A DNA stretch of 64,000 nt, taken from the NCBI RefSeq assembly GCF_002116905.1, contig NZ_CP015118.1:4278001-4342000 (forward strand). The letters run 5' to 3'. Shown one piece after another: positions 16,805-26,680 of this stretch. The notes beneath the pieces are model-generated. The model saw nothing but the letters and a program-made list of their open reading frames with translations. It made no database searches and was not told the origin of the DNA. The stretch is from Piscinibacter gummiphilus (GTDB lineage Bacteria > Pseudomonadota > Gammaproteobacteria > Burkholderiales > Burkholderiaceae_C). The position numbers were made by a program, and so were the translations under genes. How positions within the stretch are numbered: position 1 is the first letter of the stretch; each line of letters starts with the position of its first letter.

Positions 16805-18604
16805 TCAGCCTTCCCACAAGGGCGTGGACCGCAGCACTTCCTCGATGGTGGTCACCCCTTCCGCGATCTTCATGGCTCCCGCCAGCCGCAGCGGCCGCAT
16901 GCCGTCCTTGACGGCCTGGCGGCGCAGCGTCGCGACGTCCGGCACCGGGCTGATGCTGTTGCGCGCCGGGTCGGTGACGTCGAGCAGTTCGTAGAGGCCG
17001 GCGCGGCCGCGGTAGCCGGTCATGCGGCACTCGAGGCAGCCCACCGGCTTGTACGCCCGCACCTTGCCGTTCAGCGTCCAGGGCTTGACGAACGCGTTCA
17101 GCGAGTCGGCCGTGACGTCGGGGTCGGGCTGCTTGCACGACACGCACAGCGTGCGCACCAGGCGCTGCGCCAGCACGCCGATCACGGTGGCACCGATCAG
17201 GTACGGCGGCACGCCCAGGTCCACCAGGCGGGTGATGGCCGAGGCCGCGTCGTTCGTGTGCAGCGTGCTGAACACGAGGTGGCCCGTGAGCGCGGCCTGG
17301 ATGGCCATCTCGGCCGTTTCCAGGTCGCGGATCTCGCCCACCATGATGATGTCCGGGTCCTGGCGCATCAGCGCACGCAGGCCTTCCGCGAAGCCGAGGT
17401 CGAGCGTGGACTGCACCTGCGTCTGGTTGAACGCGGGCTGGATCATCTCGATCGGGTCCTCGATCGTGCAGACGTTCACCTCGTCGGTGGCGAGCCGCTT
17501 GAGCGTGGAGTAAAGCGTGGTGGTCTTGCCGGAACCCGTGGGACCGGTCACCAGGATGATGCCGTGGGCGCGGGCCGTGAGGGCCTCCCAGCGCTGCGCG
17601 TCGTGCACGCCGAAGCCCAGCGCGTCGAGCTTCTTGACCGTGGTGTCGGGGTCGAAGATGCGCATCACCATCTTCTCGCCGAACGCCGTGGGCAGCGTCG
17701 ACAGCCGCATCTCCACCTCGTCGCCCTGCGGGTTGCGCGTCTTGATGCGGCCGTCGAGCGGCCGGCGGCGCTCGACCACGTCCATGCGGCCGAGCAGCTT
17801 CACGCGCGCGATCATCGCGCTCATCACGCCGGGTGGCAGCTGGTAGACGGTGTGCATCACGCCGTCGATGCGGAAGCGGATCACGGCGAGGTCGCGGCGC
17901 GGCTCGAGGTGGATGTCGCTCGCGCGCTGGTCGAACGCGTACTGCCACAGCCAGTCGACCACCTGCACGACGCCCTGGTCGTTCGCGTCGAGCTGCTTGT
18001 TGCTGCGCCCGAGCTCGACCAGCTGCTCGAAGCTGGCGGAGGCCGCCATCTCGCCGGTCTTGACCGCGTTGCGGACGGACCGCGAGAGCGTGTAGAACTC
18101 GGTGGTGAACTTGGCGAGGTCGAGCGGATTCGCCACGACGAGGCGGATGGCCTTGCGCGTGTGCGCCTCGATCTCGGGCACCCACGCCACGTCGTAGGGC
18201 TCGCTGGTGGCCACCACGATCTCGTTGAGGCCCACCTGCAGCGGCAGGGCGCGCCGCCGCTCGGCGTAGTTGATGGACATCACGTCGGACACTCGCCCCA
18301 CGTCCACCTTCAGCGGATCGATGCGCTGGTAGGCGAGGCCCACGCGCTTGGCGAGCCACTCGGTCAGCATCTCGGTGTCGAGCGTCTTGCCGGTGCGCGC
18401 GTGGTTCAGGCCGGCGCTGCCCAGGCGCACGAGCGGATGCTGCTTGCTGTCGGCCGCGGAGAAGCGCTTGTCGAGGACGTCGTGGTCGGTCTCGGAGATG
18501 ATGCCGTCGTCGCGCAGCCACCGGACGAGGCGCCGCCATTCCAGCCGCCCGGCCGGGTGCGCGCTGGCGGGACGGGTCGCGGAGTGCGGGACGGCAGAAT
18601 TCAT
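16805..18604 (-). CDS. GspE/PilB-family secretion ATPase, isolated from pilus genes
   Basis: 599-aa hexameric secretion ATPase of the type II secretion / type IV pilus family. An N-terminal domain (~20-180) resembles the MshE/GspE N-terminal domain that can bind c-di-GMP. Walker A is GPTGSGKT (354-361) and Walker B is DIIMVGE (418-424), with the Asp box between (around 382-388) and the His box near 441-450. A tetracysteine zinc motif is formed by Cys487, Cys490, Cys523 and Cys526. The ATG at 18604 overlaps the stop of the upstream gene (ATGA), which fixes the start. No pilin, platform or secretin gene is nearby, so its machine lies elsewhere or is non-standard. Confidence 0.92.
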   Translation of the reverse strand: MNSAVPHSATRPASAHPAGRLEWRRLVRWLRDDGIISETDHDVLDKRFSAADSKQHPLVRLGSAGLNHARTGKTLDTEMLTEWLAKRVGLAYQRIDPLKVDVGRVSDVMSINYAERRRALPLQVGLNEIVVATSEPYDVAWVPEIEAHTRKAIRLVVANPLDLAKFTTEFYTLSRSVRNAVKTGEMAASASFEQLVELGRSNKQLDANDQGVVQVVDWLWQYAFDQRASDIHLEPRRDLAVIRFRIDGVMHTVYQLPPGVMSAMIARVKLLGRMDVVERRRPLDGRIKTRNPQGDEVEMRLSTLPTAFGEKMVMRIFDPDTTVKKLDALGFGVHDAQRWEALTARAHGIILVTGPTGSGKTTTLYSTLKRLATDEVNVCTIEDPIEMIQPAFNQTQVQSTLDLGFAEGLRALMRQDPDIIMVGEIRDLETAEMAIQAALTGHLVFSTLHTNDAASAITRLVDLGVPPYLIGATVIGVLAQRLVRTLCVSCKQPDPDVTADSLNAFVKPWTLNGKVRAYKPVGCLECRMTGYRGRAGLYELLDVTDPARNSISPVPDVATLRRQAVKDGMRPLRLAGAMKIAEGVTTIEEVLRSTPLWEG

Positions 18605-19383
18605 GGCGAGGGGAGGCTTTCGGCGGGGAGCACCCGGATCATGCGCAGCCACTTGCGGGCGGGCAGTTCGAACCGAGTTTCAATGTTTTCCGCACGCCGG
18701 GCAAGCGTGTCCCTGTTCAGATTTGCAAAGCTTTCTTTTCCGGCGACAACAATGGTGTTGCCCTCCTTCGTGGGCCGCAGGCTGCGCAGCGCATCCGCGC
18801 CGAACACGGCGGCCAGGCGCCGCGCGCTGCGCTCGAAGCTCGCGTCCCGCCCGAACAGGTTCACGGTCATCACGCCGCCGTCGCGCAGCAGCGCCCGGCA
18901 GTTCCGGTAGAAACCCTCGTCGTCGAGCACGGGGCTCGCCGCATCGTGGTCGTACAGGTCGACGTTGAGCACGTCCACCGTGTCGTGGTGCGCCGGGTCG
19001 GCGGCGAAGGCCGCGGCATCCTCGTTCCGCACATGGAGCCGCGCGTCGTCCTCGGGCAGGTGGAACCACAGCCGGCACGCGGTGATCACCGTGGGGTTCA
19101 GCTCCACCGCGGTGGTCTTCATGCGCAGGTTGCGGTGGCAGAAGCGGGTCATCGCCGCGGCGCCCAGGCCCAGCTGCACCGCGTGCCCCTCGGTCACGAC
19201 GGCCTCGTCGCGGAACAGCATCCACGCCATCATGCGCTGGATGTACTCGAGTTCGAGCACGTGCGGCTTGCGCACGCGCATCGCGCCCTGCACCCACGGT
19301 GTGCCGAGGTGGAGGTAGCGCACACCATCGGCCTCGGACATCGTCGCGGGGGCCAGTTCGATCTTCTTCTTGCGGGTCGCCAT
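18601..19383 (-). CDS. Spermidine-synthase-like / SAM-dependent methyltransferase-fold protein
   Basis: 260-aa Rossmann-fold protein resembling polyamine aminopropyltransferases. Motif I reads LGLGAAAMT, followed by a VELNP acidic strand and the VDLYDHDA segment where the aminopropyltransferase catalytic Asp region lies. It is shorter than SpeE and I cannot identify the full decarboxy-SAM site, so activity is unproven. The ATG at 19383, before a Lys-rich MATRKKK start, was chosen. It sits 16 nt after the glycosylase gene and overlaps the secretion ATPase start by 4 nt, so the operon is clear but its logic is not. Confidence 0.75.
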   Translation of the reverse strand: MATRKKKIELAPATMSEADGVRYLHLGTPWVQGAMRVRKPHVLELEYIQRMMAWMLFRDEAVVTEGHAVQLGLGAAAMTRFCHRNLRMKTTAVELNPTVITACRLWFHLPEDDARLHVRNEDAAAFAADPAHHDTVDVLNVDLYDHDAASPVLDDEGFYRNCRALLRDGGVMTVNLFGRDASFERSARRLAAVFGADALRSLRPTKEGNTIVVAGKESFANLNRDTLARRAENIETRFELPARKWLRMIRVLPAESLPSP

Positions 19384-19399
19384 GGGGTTCGTCGGAATG

Positions 19400-19909
19400 T
19401 CAGAGAAGGCCGTGGGCCTCGAACACGGCCCGCCACGCGGCGAGCTTGCGGTCGAAGGACCAGGAGGCGTTGGCGGGGCTCGTCGAGGGCAGGCGCACGA
19501 CGTCGACGCCGAGCGCCTCCGTGACACGCCGCGACCGCGCCGACTCCCCGCCGTTGTGGGCCACCGCCGTGAGCCCCGGCGCCCGCACGCGCAGGCTCGC
19601 GAGGTCGTTGAGCTGCGCGTCCGCGATGGCGCGGTCGAGGCTGCCCTCGCGGCGGCAGTGGGCGTAGACGTCCCACAGGCCCAGGTGGTGGTCGTTCATC
19701 GCGGCCAGGCGCTCGGCGTACGGCAGCGCACGCAGGTCCACGCCCCAGATCGTCGAGAGCAGCGGCCAGAACTGGTTGCGCGGGTGGGCGTAGTACTGCC
19801 CCGCCTCGAGCGAGGCCACGCCGGGAAAGCTGCCCAGCACGACGAGGCGCGTGCGGGCGTCGATCACGGGCGGCAGGCCGCACAGCAGGGGCGAAGGGGA
19901 AGCGGACAT
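19400..19909 (-). CDS. DNA-deoxyinosine (hypoxanthine-DNA) glycosylase, UDG superfamily
   Basis: 169-aa protein of the uracil-DNA glycosylase fold, with the motif set of the family 6 hypoxanthine-DNA glycosylases. These excise deoxyinosine formed by adenine deamination. The motif-1 region is LGSFPG (25-30), followed by the QYYAHPRNQFW signature (39-49). Motif 2 is LPSTSPAN (140-147). The ATG at 19909 shares a base with the tatD stop (TGATG), so translation is coupled to TatD. Pairing with a nuclease suggests a repair module, although the next two genes do not obviously belong to repair. Confidence 0.88.
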   Translation of the reverse strand: MSASPSPLLCGLPPVIDARTRLVVLGSFPGVASLEAGQYYAHPRNQFWPLLSTIWGVDLRALPYAERLAAMNDHHLGLWDVYAHCRREGSLDRAIADAQLNDLASLRVRAPGLTAVAHNGGESARSRRVTEALGVDVVRLPSTSPANASWSFDRKLAAWRAVFEAHGLL

Positions 19910-20736
19910 CAAGCCGTGGAGTCTGCCAGAGCCGCGAGCCGCGGCAGCGCGGCGAGTGCGTTCGCGTGGCACACGGCGGCGGTGTGTTCGAGGGTCCAGC
20001 CGCGCAGCTCCGCCAGCGTGGCGGCGATGCGCGGCAGCTCGGCCGGTTCGTTGCGGCCGGTGGTTTCGCCTTCGGCGCGCTGGGCCGCGGTGCGGTAGAG
20101 CCAGTGGGGCGGGATGTCGGGCGCGTCGGTCTCCAGCACCAGCGCGGTCTCGGGCACGGTGGCGGCGAGGTGGCGGATCTGGTGCGCGCGATCGAAGGTC
20201 ATCGCCCCGCCGAAGCCGAGCCGGAAGCCCAGGTCGACGAAGACCTTCGCCTGCTGGTCGCTGCCGTTGAAGGCATGGGCGATGCCGGCCACGCCGGCCT
20301 TGCGCAGGTGCTTGAGCAGCGTGTCGGCCGAGCGCCGCACGTGCACGATCACGGGCAGGCCAGCGGCCTTCGCGAGGTCCAGCTGCGCCGCGAAGAAACG
20401 CTCGGCGCGCACCTGGTCGAGCCCGGGGACGAAGTGGTCCAGGCCGATCTCGCCGACGGCCACGAGGCGCGGGTCGCCGCGGTGCCGCGCGAGGTGATCG
20501 GCCAGCACGGCGAGGTCACCGTCGTCCGCACGGTCGACGAACAGCGGGTGGATGCCGAGCGCGTACGACAGCCCGTGCCGGTGGGCCAGCTCGCGCACCG
20601 TGTCGAAGTCGAACGCGCCCACGGCCTGCAACACCAGCATCTCCACGCCGACGGCCCTGCTGCGCGCCACGACCGCGTCGCGGTCGGGGTCGAACTCGGG
20701 GGCGTCGAGGTGGCAGTGGGTGTCGATCCAGGGCAT
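19909..20736 (-). CDS. TatD-family metal-dependent DNase
   Basis: 275-aa TIM-barrel hydrolase of the TatD family, acting as a 3'-5' DNA/RNA exonuclease in characterised members. The metal ligands are all present: His7 and His9 (DTHCHLD), Glu96 (GEIGLD), His132 (VHVRR), His154 (AHAFNGS) and Asp204 (ETDAPD). The ATG at 20736 gives a direct start into the first metal motif. First gene of a four-gene operon (glycosylase, spermidine-synthase-like, GspE-like). Paralogues (TatD, YcfH, YjjV) cannot be told apart with certainty here. Confidence 0.93.
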   Translation of the reverse strand: MPWIDTHCHLDAPEFDPDRDAVVARSRAVGVEMLVLQAVGAFDFDTVRELAHRHGLSYALGIHPLFVDRADDGDLAVLADHLARHRGDPRLVAVGEIGLDHFVPGLDQVRAERFFAAQLDLAKAAGLPVIVHVRRSADTLLKHLRKAGVAGIAHAFNGSDQQAKVFVDLGFRLGFGGAMTFDRAHQIRHLAATVPETALVLETDAPDIPPHWLYRTAAQRAEGETTGRNEPAELPRIAATLAELRGWTLEHTAAVCHANALAALPRLAALADSTA

Positions 20737-20761
20737 CCGGGGATGATGCCATCCCCGCGGA

Positions 20762-21526
20762 TCACCCTCGGACGCGACGGCCCCTCGCGGCCCCCACCAG
20801 GGCCAGCCCGCCCAGCATCAGCGCCCACGTGGCCGGCTCGGGCACCGGTGCGGCCAGGGCGATCCGGTGGGTGTGCGCCTGCATGAAGACGCCCAGCTGG
20901 TCGCCGTCGTGGAAGTCGTAGGAGATGCGCAGGCGGCCGTCCCGCACGACCGCACCCAGGCCCGGTGCGACGGCGATCGCTTCCACCTGCTGCTGCGCCG
21001 ACCCCGTGGGGAACAGGATGATGCCGGCCCACGCCAGGGTTTCGCGCCAGGTCGCGCCATCGATGCCGCCAGCCTCCACGTGATAGTCGGCCTCGACCCA
21101 CAGCCGCCCGGTGCCGCTGAACGTGAGGCTGCTGAACCAGTTGGTATTGACCCCCTTCGGGCCGGTGCCGCCGTTGCCGGACAGCTCGGAGCGCAGGCCC
21201 ACCGACGAGAACGAGGCCGTGCCCGTGGTGCCGTCGGCCAAGGTCGTGGCCACCTGCGTGTCCGGCAGGTAGACACCGCTGCCGCCCCAGGTCGAGGGGG
21301 TGCCCGAGGCCTCGCAGGCCTCGGTCTGGCCGGGGCGGATGCAGGCGTCGGCCCACACCGTGGACGCCCCGAACTGCACCCCGAAGAACCCGGGCTCGGG
21401 CGTGATGTCCTCCAGGCTGAAGGTGGCGGCGGCGAAGTCGATGCGGGCCGTGGCCTGCGGCACGGCGAGCACGGGCAAGGCGGCGCAGGCGACGGCGAGG
21501 CCGGCCGCGAAGCGGAACAAGGTCAT
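20762..21526 (-). CDS. PEP-CTERM sorting domain protein
   Basis: 254-aa exported protein with an N-terminal signal peptide (~1-22, ending near VLAVPQA). It has a beta-rich middle with no recognised domain and a C-terminal sorting tail: VPEPATWALMLGGLAL followed by Gly and an Arg cluster. This tail targets proteins to exosortase for release or anchoring at the cell surface, usually in exopolysaccharide-producing bacteria. A GGAGGGA ribosome-binding site precedes the ATG at 21526. No exosortase gene or polysaccharide cluster lies in the window. Function unknown beyond surface sorting. Confidence 0.88.
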   Translation of the reverse strand: MTLFRFAAGLAVACAALPVLAVPQATARIDFAAATFSLEDITPEPGFFGVQFGASTVWADACIRPGQTEACEASGTPSTWGGSGVYLPDTQVATTLADGTTGTASFSSVGLRSELSGNGGTGPKGVNTNWFSSLTFSGTGRLWVEADYHVEAGGIDGATWRETLAWAGIILFPTGSAQQQVEAIAVAPGLGAVVRDGRLRISYDFHDGDQLGVFMQAHTHRIALAAPVPEPATWALMLGGLALVGAARGRRVRG

Positions 21527-21659
21527 GGGTTCCCTCCCTGGGAATCGTGGGTTGACGAGGTCGAGCGAGGCGCAGGCATACAAGCCCCGTGCCAGGCCTT
21601 CCCGTCGCGCCGCGAGGCCCGCGGAGGTCAAACCTGCCTTGCGTCTGCAGCTCCTGCCG

Positions 21660-22868
21660 TCAACCTTCCCGCACGACCTCCGGCGACACGGACGACGTGG
21701 CGGCGGACCGCACCGCCGCCGCACCCAGCCCGAGGCTCGCATCGAACCCGAACAGCTTGCCCGCCCACAGGAACACCACCCACACCAGCACGCCGAACGG
21801 CAGGTAGCCGAAGTAGCCCAGCAGCGGCATCTCGGCACAGATGTGGATCACGTTGACGTACGGGATGTCGTAGATCCAGTAGTTGGGGTTCGTGGGCGCG
21901 AGGCCCGGCGGCTGCGCGCTGCCCCAGTTCCAGAACTCCCACAGGAAGCCGTTGAAGAGCGACGACAGCGCCACGAGGATGGCGGGCGACCAGTTGCCCT
22001 CCCCCATCGCCGTGAACGGCGTCCAGACGCCCACGCGGATCATCTGCCCGACGATCACGGCCATCGGCCCGATCCACACGACCCAGAACAGCGGCAGCGG
22101 GAACACCACCATCAGCGCGATGGCGGCGAGACCGCCCCACAGCAGCAGGCCGCCCGGCAGGCGCAGCTTCGGGCCGTCGGCGTAACGCACCGACAGTTTC
22201 GGGAAGGTGTTGAGGAACGTGTACCACTCGAAGATCGCCGGCCACACCGTGGTGTACGCGACGAGGAACAGCACGACGATCGTCGCGTGGCTGAGCTGCG
22301 GCATGTGCCCGTTCGGGTAGTACCAGTTGCCGAGCACGAAGTAGTTCGCGAACTCGAAGTAGTACCAGCCCACGACGGACACGAGGGCGCTCAGCCACAG
22401 CGTGTGCGGGCGCGTGGCGAGCAGCGAGCGCCCCGCGGTGCGGCGGTACACCAGTCCGTCGAGCACGAGGATGAAGCCCCACCACAGCGGCGAGAACGCG
22501 TAGTAGACGAGATCACCGAAGACGGTGAAACGGGCGAACATCAGCCACAGGAAGAAGCATCCGACGGCGGCACCCACCCAGAACCACCACGGCAGCGGCC
22601 CGGGCACCACGGGCGCGGGCGGCGCCACCGGCTTGAAGCCGAACCAGGACGGGAACAGCAGCAGCGCGAGGATCACCAGCACGACCGCGAGCATGAGGAG
22701 GAAGTACGGCAGCCAGAACGGCGGCATCTGCTCGACGAAGGCCGGCGGGAACACGCCGAAGCCCGGCGGCAGGTGGGTGCCCGGGTACACGAACCAGGCG
22801 ACGATCAACGGAACGATCAGCGTGGCCAGCACGGGCCAGATCAAGGACCAGCGGATGCCTTTGGGCAT
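21660..22868 (-). CDS. Polytopic membrane protein of unknown function
   Basis: 402-aa integral membrane protein with about ten hydrophobic helices and many Trp, Tyr and Pro residues in the loops (FEWYTFLNTFP, WEFWNWGS). I do not recognise the family. The ATG at 22868 is preceded by a strong GGGAGGGAAG ribosome-binding site, so the gene is real. Coding bias matches its neighbours. It is followed 38 nt upstream (minus strand) by the GGDEF protein gene, which may share a transcript. The ~130 nt between it and the PEP-CTERM gene holds no feature I can support. Confidence 0.8.
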   Translation of the reverse strand: MPKGIRWSLIWPVLATLIVPLIVAWFVYPGTHLPPGFGVFPPAFVEQMPPFWLPYFLLMLAVVLVILALLLFPSWFGFKPVAPPAPVVPGPLPWWFWVGAAVGCFFLWLMFARFTVFGDLVYYAFSPLWWGFILVLDGLVYRRTAGRSLLATRPHTLWLSALVSVVGWYYFEFANYFVLGNWYYPNGHMPQLSHATIVVLFLVAYTTVWPAIFEWYTFLNTFPKLSVRYADGPKLRLPGGLLLWGGLAAIALMVVFPLPLFWVVWIGPMAVIVGQMIRVGVWTPFTAMGEGNWSPAILVALSSLFNGFLWEFWNWGSAQPPGLAPTNPNYWIYDIPYVNVIHICAEMPLLGYFGYLPFGVLVWVVFLWAGKLFGFDASLGLGAAAVRSAATSSVSPEVVREG

Positions 22869-22906
22869 GTCTTCTTCCCTCCCCTCGTGGTTGATGAACG
22901 GTTCAA

Positions 22907-24544
22907 CTAGACGGAGTCGGCCTCCATCTGGGTGTCCTGGTCGCGCACCTTGCGGCGGCGGCGCTTGTTCTCGTACATGCGCGAGTCCGCCACGTGCTTG
23001 AGCTGGTCGTGGTGGGTGCATTCGAAGACGCGCACCGACCCGCTGCTGGCGCCGCTGAGCGGGAAGCCCGAGGCCCTCAGAGCGTCGATGGTCTCGTGCA
23101 GCAGGCGGTCCACGCGCTCGAAGTCGCCGTCGTGCGTGGTGGCGGCGAATTCGTCGCCGCCCAGGCGGTGCAGCGTGGCCGACTCGCCCAGGCGCTCGGC
23201 GAGATCGCGTGCGAAGGCCCGCAGCAGCTCGTCGCCGCTCGCGTGCCCGAAGTGGTCGTTGTAGTGCTTGAGGCCGTCGAGGTCGACGAACGTGAGGCTG
23301 CCCTCGGACGGCAGCCGCTCCATCTCGAGCTCGAGCGCATAGCGGTTGGGCAGCCCGGTGAGCGTGTCGGTGCAGGCGAGCCGCAGGTTGCCCTCGGCGC
23401 GTGCGAGCGCCGCCTCCTTGTCACGCCGCAGCAGGCCGAACTGGTACGACAGCACGAAGGCGAGCAGCACCACCTCGATGGTCACCGCCACGAGGCCCAG
23501 GTGTTCGATGAAGATCGCGTAGACGCCATGCAGGTCCACGAGCGTGATGGACGCGAGCCCCGAGACGAAGAAGCCCACGTTCGCGAGCAGGTACAGCCGG
23601 GCCAGCACGTTGCCGCGCAGCGACTGCACGGCGCCGGCGACGAGGCCGAAGCCGAGGAACAGCGCCACGCCGAAGCGGTCGAGTTCGAGCGACCAGTTCG
23701 GCCGCACCGCGGCCACCACGACGAACAACGCCATCACCCCGATCACGGCGCAGCCGGCACGGTACAGCCGGGGCGCGGTGCGCGGGCGGATGTCGAGCAG
23801 GCCGATCGCGAACACCATGTAGGCGATGTTGGAGAACAGGATGGGCACGCTGATCAGGTAGAACGTGGTCCACCCGAACAGCTCGCGGAACGCCAGCAGC
23901 GCCGTGCCGTTGTAGAGCACGTTGCCGAGGATGAACAGCGCGTACATCGCATGCACGCGCTGGTGGTGCAGCGCGGCCAGGCACGTGTAGTAGACGCCCA
24001 GGCCGAGGAAGATGCCCAGGCACAGCAGCACGATCGCGTTGCCGGGCTTGATGGACTGGCGGTAGGTGTCGGCGGGTTCGACGTACGGCTCGGGGCTCGC
24101 GAGGTAGAACGGCGAGTCGAGGTCGGAGACCAGCCGGTAGCGCCCGGGCTCCAGAACCACCTCGCGGCCATGGCGCAGCATGTACGGGTTGGCCTCGAGG
24201 CTGCCGATGCCGCCGGACACCTCGGCCACCTGCGGCCCGCGCACGTCGTACACGCGGTGCGTGAAGTGCTGGATGACACTGGAGTTCTTGAAGTCGATCA
24301 CGTACGTGCCGACCTGGCCCACGTCGAACTCGGCCTCGAAGCGGAAGCGGCCGCCGGTGGGCGCGACCTGGGACACGGGCTGCCCGGCGGCGGCCGGTTC
24401 ACCGTGCGGGGCGAGCTGCACCCATTGGCCCTGGAGTTCGAGCGGCTGCGCCCAGGCCTTCGCACCCGGCCAGAGCAGGGCGAGCAGGAGGACGAGCAGG
24501 AACGACCACCCCCGGGCCGGGCCGCGTTGCGTTGTCTTGATCAT
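22907..24544 (-). CDS. 7TMR-DISM type diguanylate cyclase
   Basis: 545-aa inner-membrane protein that should make c-di-GMP. A signal peptide (~1-32) leads to a periplasmic beta-rich domain (~33-175, DISM-extracellular type). About seven membrane helices follow (~185-375), then a short coiled segment and a C-terminal GGDEF domain. The GGDEF motif is intact (residues 462-466, RLGGDEF) and DLDGLKHYND precedes it. No RxxD inhibitory site is present five residues upstream, so product inhibition at that site is unlikely. The ATG at 24544 was chosen because it begins directly with the signal peptide. Confidence 0.9.
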   Translation of the reverse strand: MIKTTQRGPARGWSFLLVLLLALLWPGAKAWAQPLELQGQWVQLAPHGEPAAAGQPVSQVAPTGGRFRFEAEFDVGQVGTYVIDFKNSSVIQHFTHRVYDVRGPQVAEVSGGIGSLEANPYMLRHGREVVLEPGRYRLVSDLDSPFYLASPEPYVEPADTYRQSIKPGNAIVLLCLGIFLGLGVYYTCLAALHHQRVHAMYALFILGNVLYNGTALLAFRELFGWTTFYLISVPILFSNIAYMVFAIGLLDIRPRTAPRLYRAGCAVIGVMALFVVVAAVRPNWSLELDRFGVALFLGFGLVAGAVQSLRGNVLARLYLLANVGFFVSGLASITLVDLHGVYAIFIEHLGLVAVTIEVVLLAFVLSYQFGLLRRDKEAALARAEGNLRLACTDTLTGLPNRYALELEMERLPSEGSLTFVDLDGLKHYNDHFGHASGDELLRAFARDLAERLGESATLHRLGGDEFAATTHDGDFERVDRLLHETIDALRASGFPLSGASSGSVRVFECTHHDQLKHVADSRMYENKRRRRKVRDQDTQMEADSV

Positions 24545-24632
24545 CGGGCCCGCAGTGTCTCCGTCTGGCTCGTCCGTTGAACGTGCGCAGTACACCACAG
24601 CCCTGCGGCTTTCCTCAACCGTGGAAAAACTC

Positions 24633-24661
24633 CACCCTGGCACGCAACGCGTGCCAGGGTG
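24633..24661 (-). terminator. Rho-independent terminator after lolD
   Basis: A perfect 13-bp stem (24633-24645 with 24649-24661), 3-nt loop, followed on the minus strand by GAGTTTTTCC. It lies 23 nt past the lolD stop and separates the lol operon from the diguanylate cyclase gene. Confidence 0.85.
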
Positions 24662-24683
24662 AATTATTCACGATTCGTTACCG

Positions 24684-25350
<667 letters not shown>

Positions 25351-25358
<8 letters not shown>

Positions 25359-26607
25359 AACGCAGGGCCTCGGCGGGTTGGACGCGGCTGGCCCGCCAGC
25401 TGGGGTACAGCGTGGCGAGGAAGGCGAGCACGAGCGAGATCAGGGTGATGGGCAGGATGTCGCCCCACTGCGGGTCGCTGGGCATGCGGCTGATCAGGTA
25501 GATGCTGCCCGGCAGGAAGCTGGTGTTGAGCAGCCGCTCGAGCGCCGGCACGAGGGTGCCGATGTTGAACGACACCAGCAGCCCGAGCACCACGCCGGCC
25601 AGCGTGCCGATCACGCCGGACAGCGCGCCCTGCACCATGAAGATGCCCATGATGGAACGCGGCGTGGCGCCGAGGGTGCGCAGGATCGCGATGTCGGCGC
25701 GCTTGTCGGTCACCGTCATCACGAGCGTGGAGACGAGGTTGAACGCGGCCACCGCGACGATCAGCGTGAGGATGATGAACATCAGCCGCTTCTCGAGCTG
25801 CACGGCCGAGAACCAGTTGCGGTTGGTGCGGGTCCAGTCGCGCACCGAGACCTCGGGGCCGAGCACCTGCGACAGCTGCGCGCCCACGTCGCGGGCGTCG
25901 TGCAGGTTCTTCAGGCGCAGCTGGACGCCCGACGGGCCCTCGAGGCGGAACAGCTTGGCCGCGTCTTCGATGTGGATCATCGCGAGCGTGCTGTCGTACT
26001 CGTAGTGGCCCGAGTCGAAGGTGCCGACCACGGTGACCTGCTTCAGGCGGGGCACCACGCCGGCCGGCGTGACCTGGCCGCCCGGGGCCACGATGGTGAC
26101 GTTGTCGCCCTCGCGCACGCCCAGGGACCGCGCGAGTTCCACGCCCAGCACGATGCCCCACTGGCCGGGGACGAGTTTCGCGAGGGTGGTGTCCTTGAGC
26201 TTCGCGGCCACCTCGGTGACCGTGGCCTCGTCGTTCGGCGAGATGCCGCGCACGACGGCGCCGCGCATGTCCTCGCCGCGGGCGATCAGGGCCTGCATCG
26301 CGATGAAGGGGGCCGCGCCGATCACCTGCGGGTTCTCGCGCGCCTTCGCGGCGGTGGCCTGCCAGTCGGGCAGCGCGGCGCCGTAGGCGTCGACCACCTC
26401 GATGTGGGCGATGGCCGACAGCATGCGGTCGCGGACCTCCTTCTGGAAGCCGTTCATCACCGACAGCACGATGATGAGCGCCGCGACGCCGAGCCCGATG
26501 CCGAGCATCGACACGCCGGAGATGAAGGAGATGAAGCCGTTGCGCCGGCCGGCGCGTCCCGCGCGCGTGTAGCGCCAGCCGATCTGCAGTTCGTAGGGCC
26601 AGTTCAT
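25351..26607 (-). CDS. lolC: Lipoprotein-releasing system transmembrane protein LolC/LolE
   Basis: 418-aa ABC permease with one N-terminal helix (~25-45), a large periplasmic domain (~46-265) and three C-terminal helices (~270-410), the FtsX/MacB-type topology. The N-terminal WRYTRAGRAGRRNGFISFIS segment is typical of Lol permeases. Only one permease gene is present, so it may act as a homodimer (LolF-like) or with a partner elsewhere. It overlaps lolD by 8 nt and starts 73 nt after dxs. That spacer shows no clear terminator. Confidence 0.95.
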
Positions 26608-26680
26608 GCGGTGCAGGAGTGATGGGGGCCCGGTCTCGGACCGGGCCGGGCGCGGATTGGTTCCGCGCGGGGTCTCGAAC

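Noticed and set aside
21300..22910. 536-codon plus-strand frame opposite the unknown membrane protein
   Set aside because: Very polar His/Glu/Gln/Arg-rich translation typical of the reverse complement of membrane helices; no ribosome-binding site.
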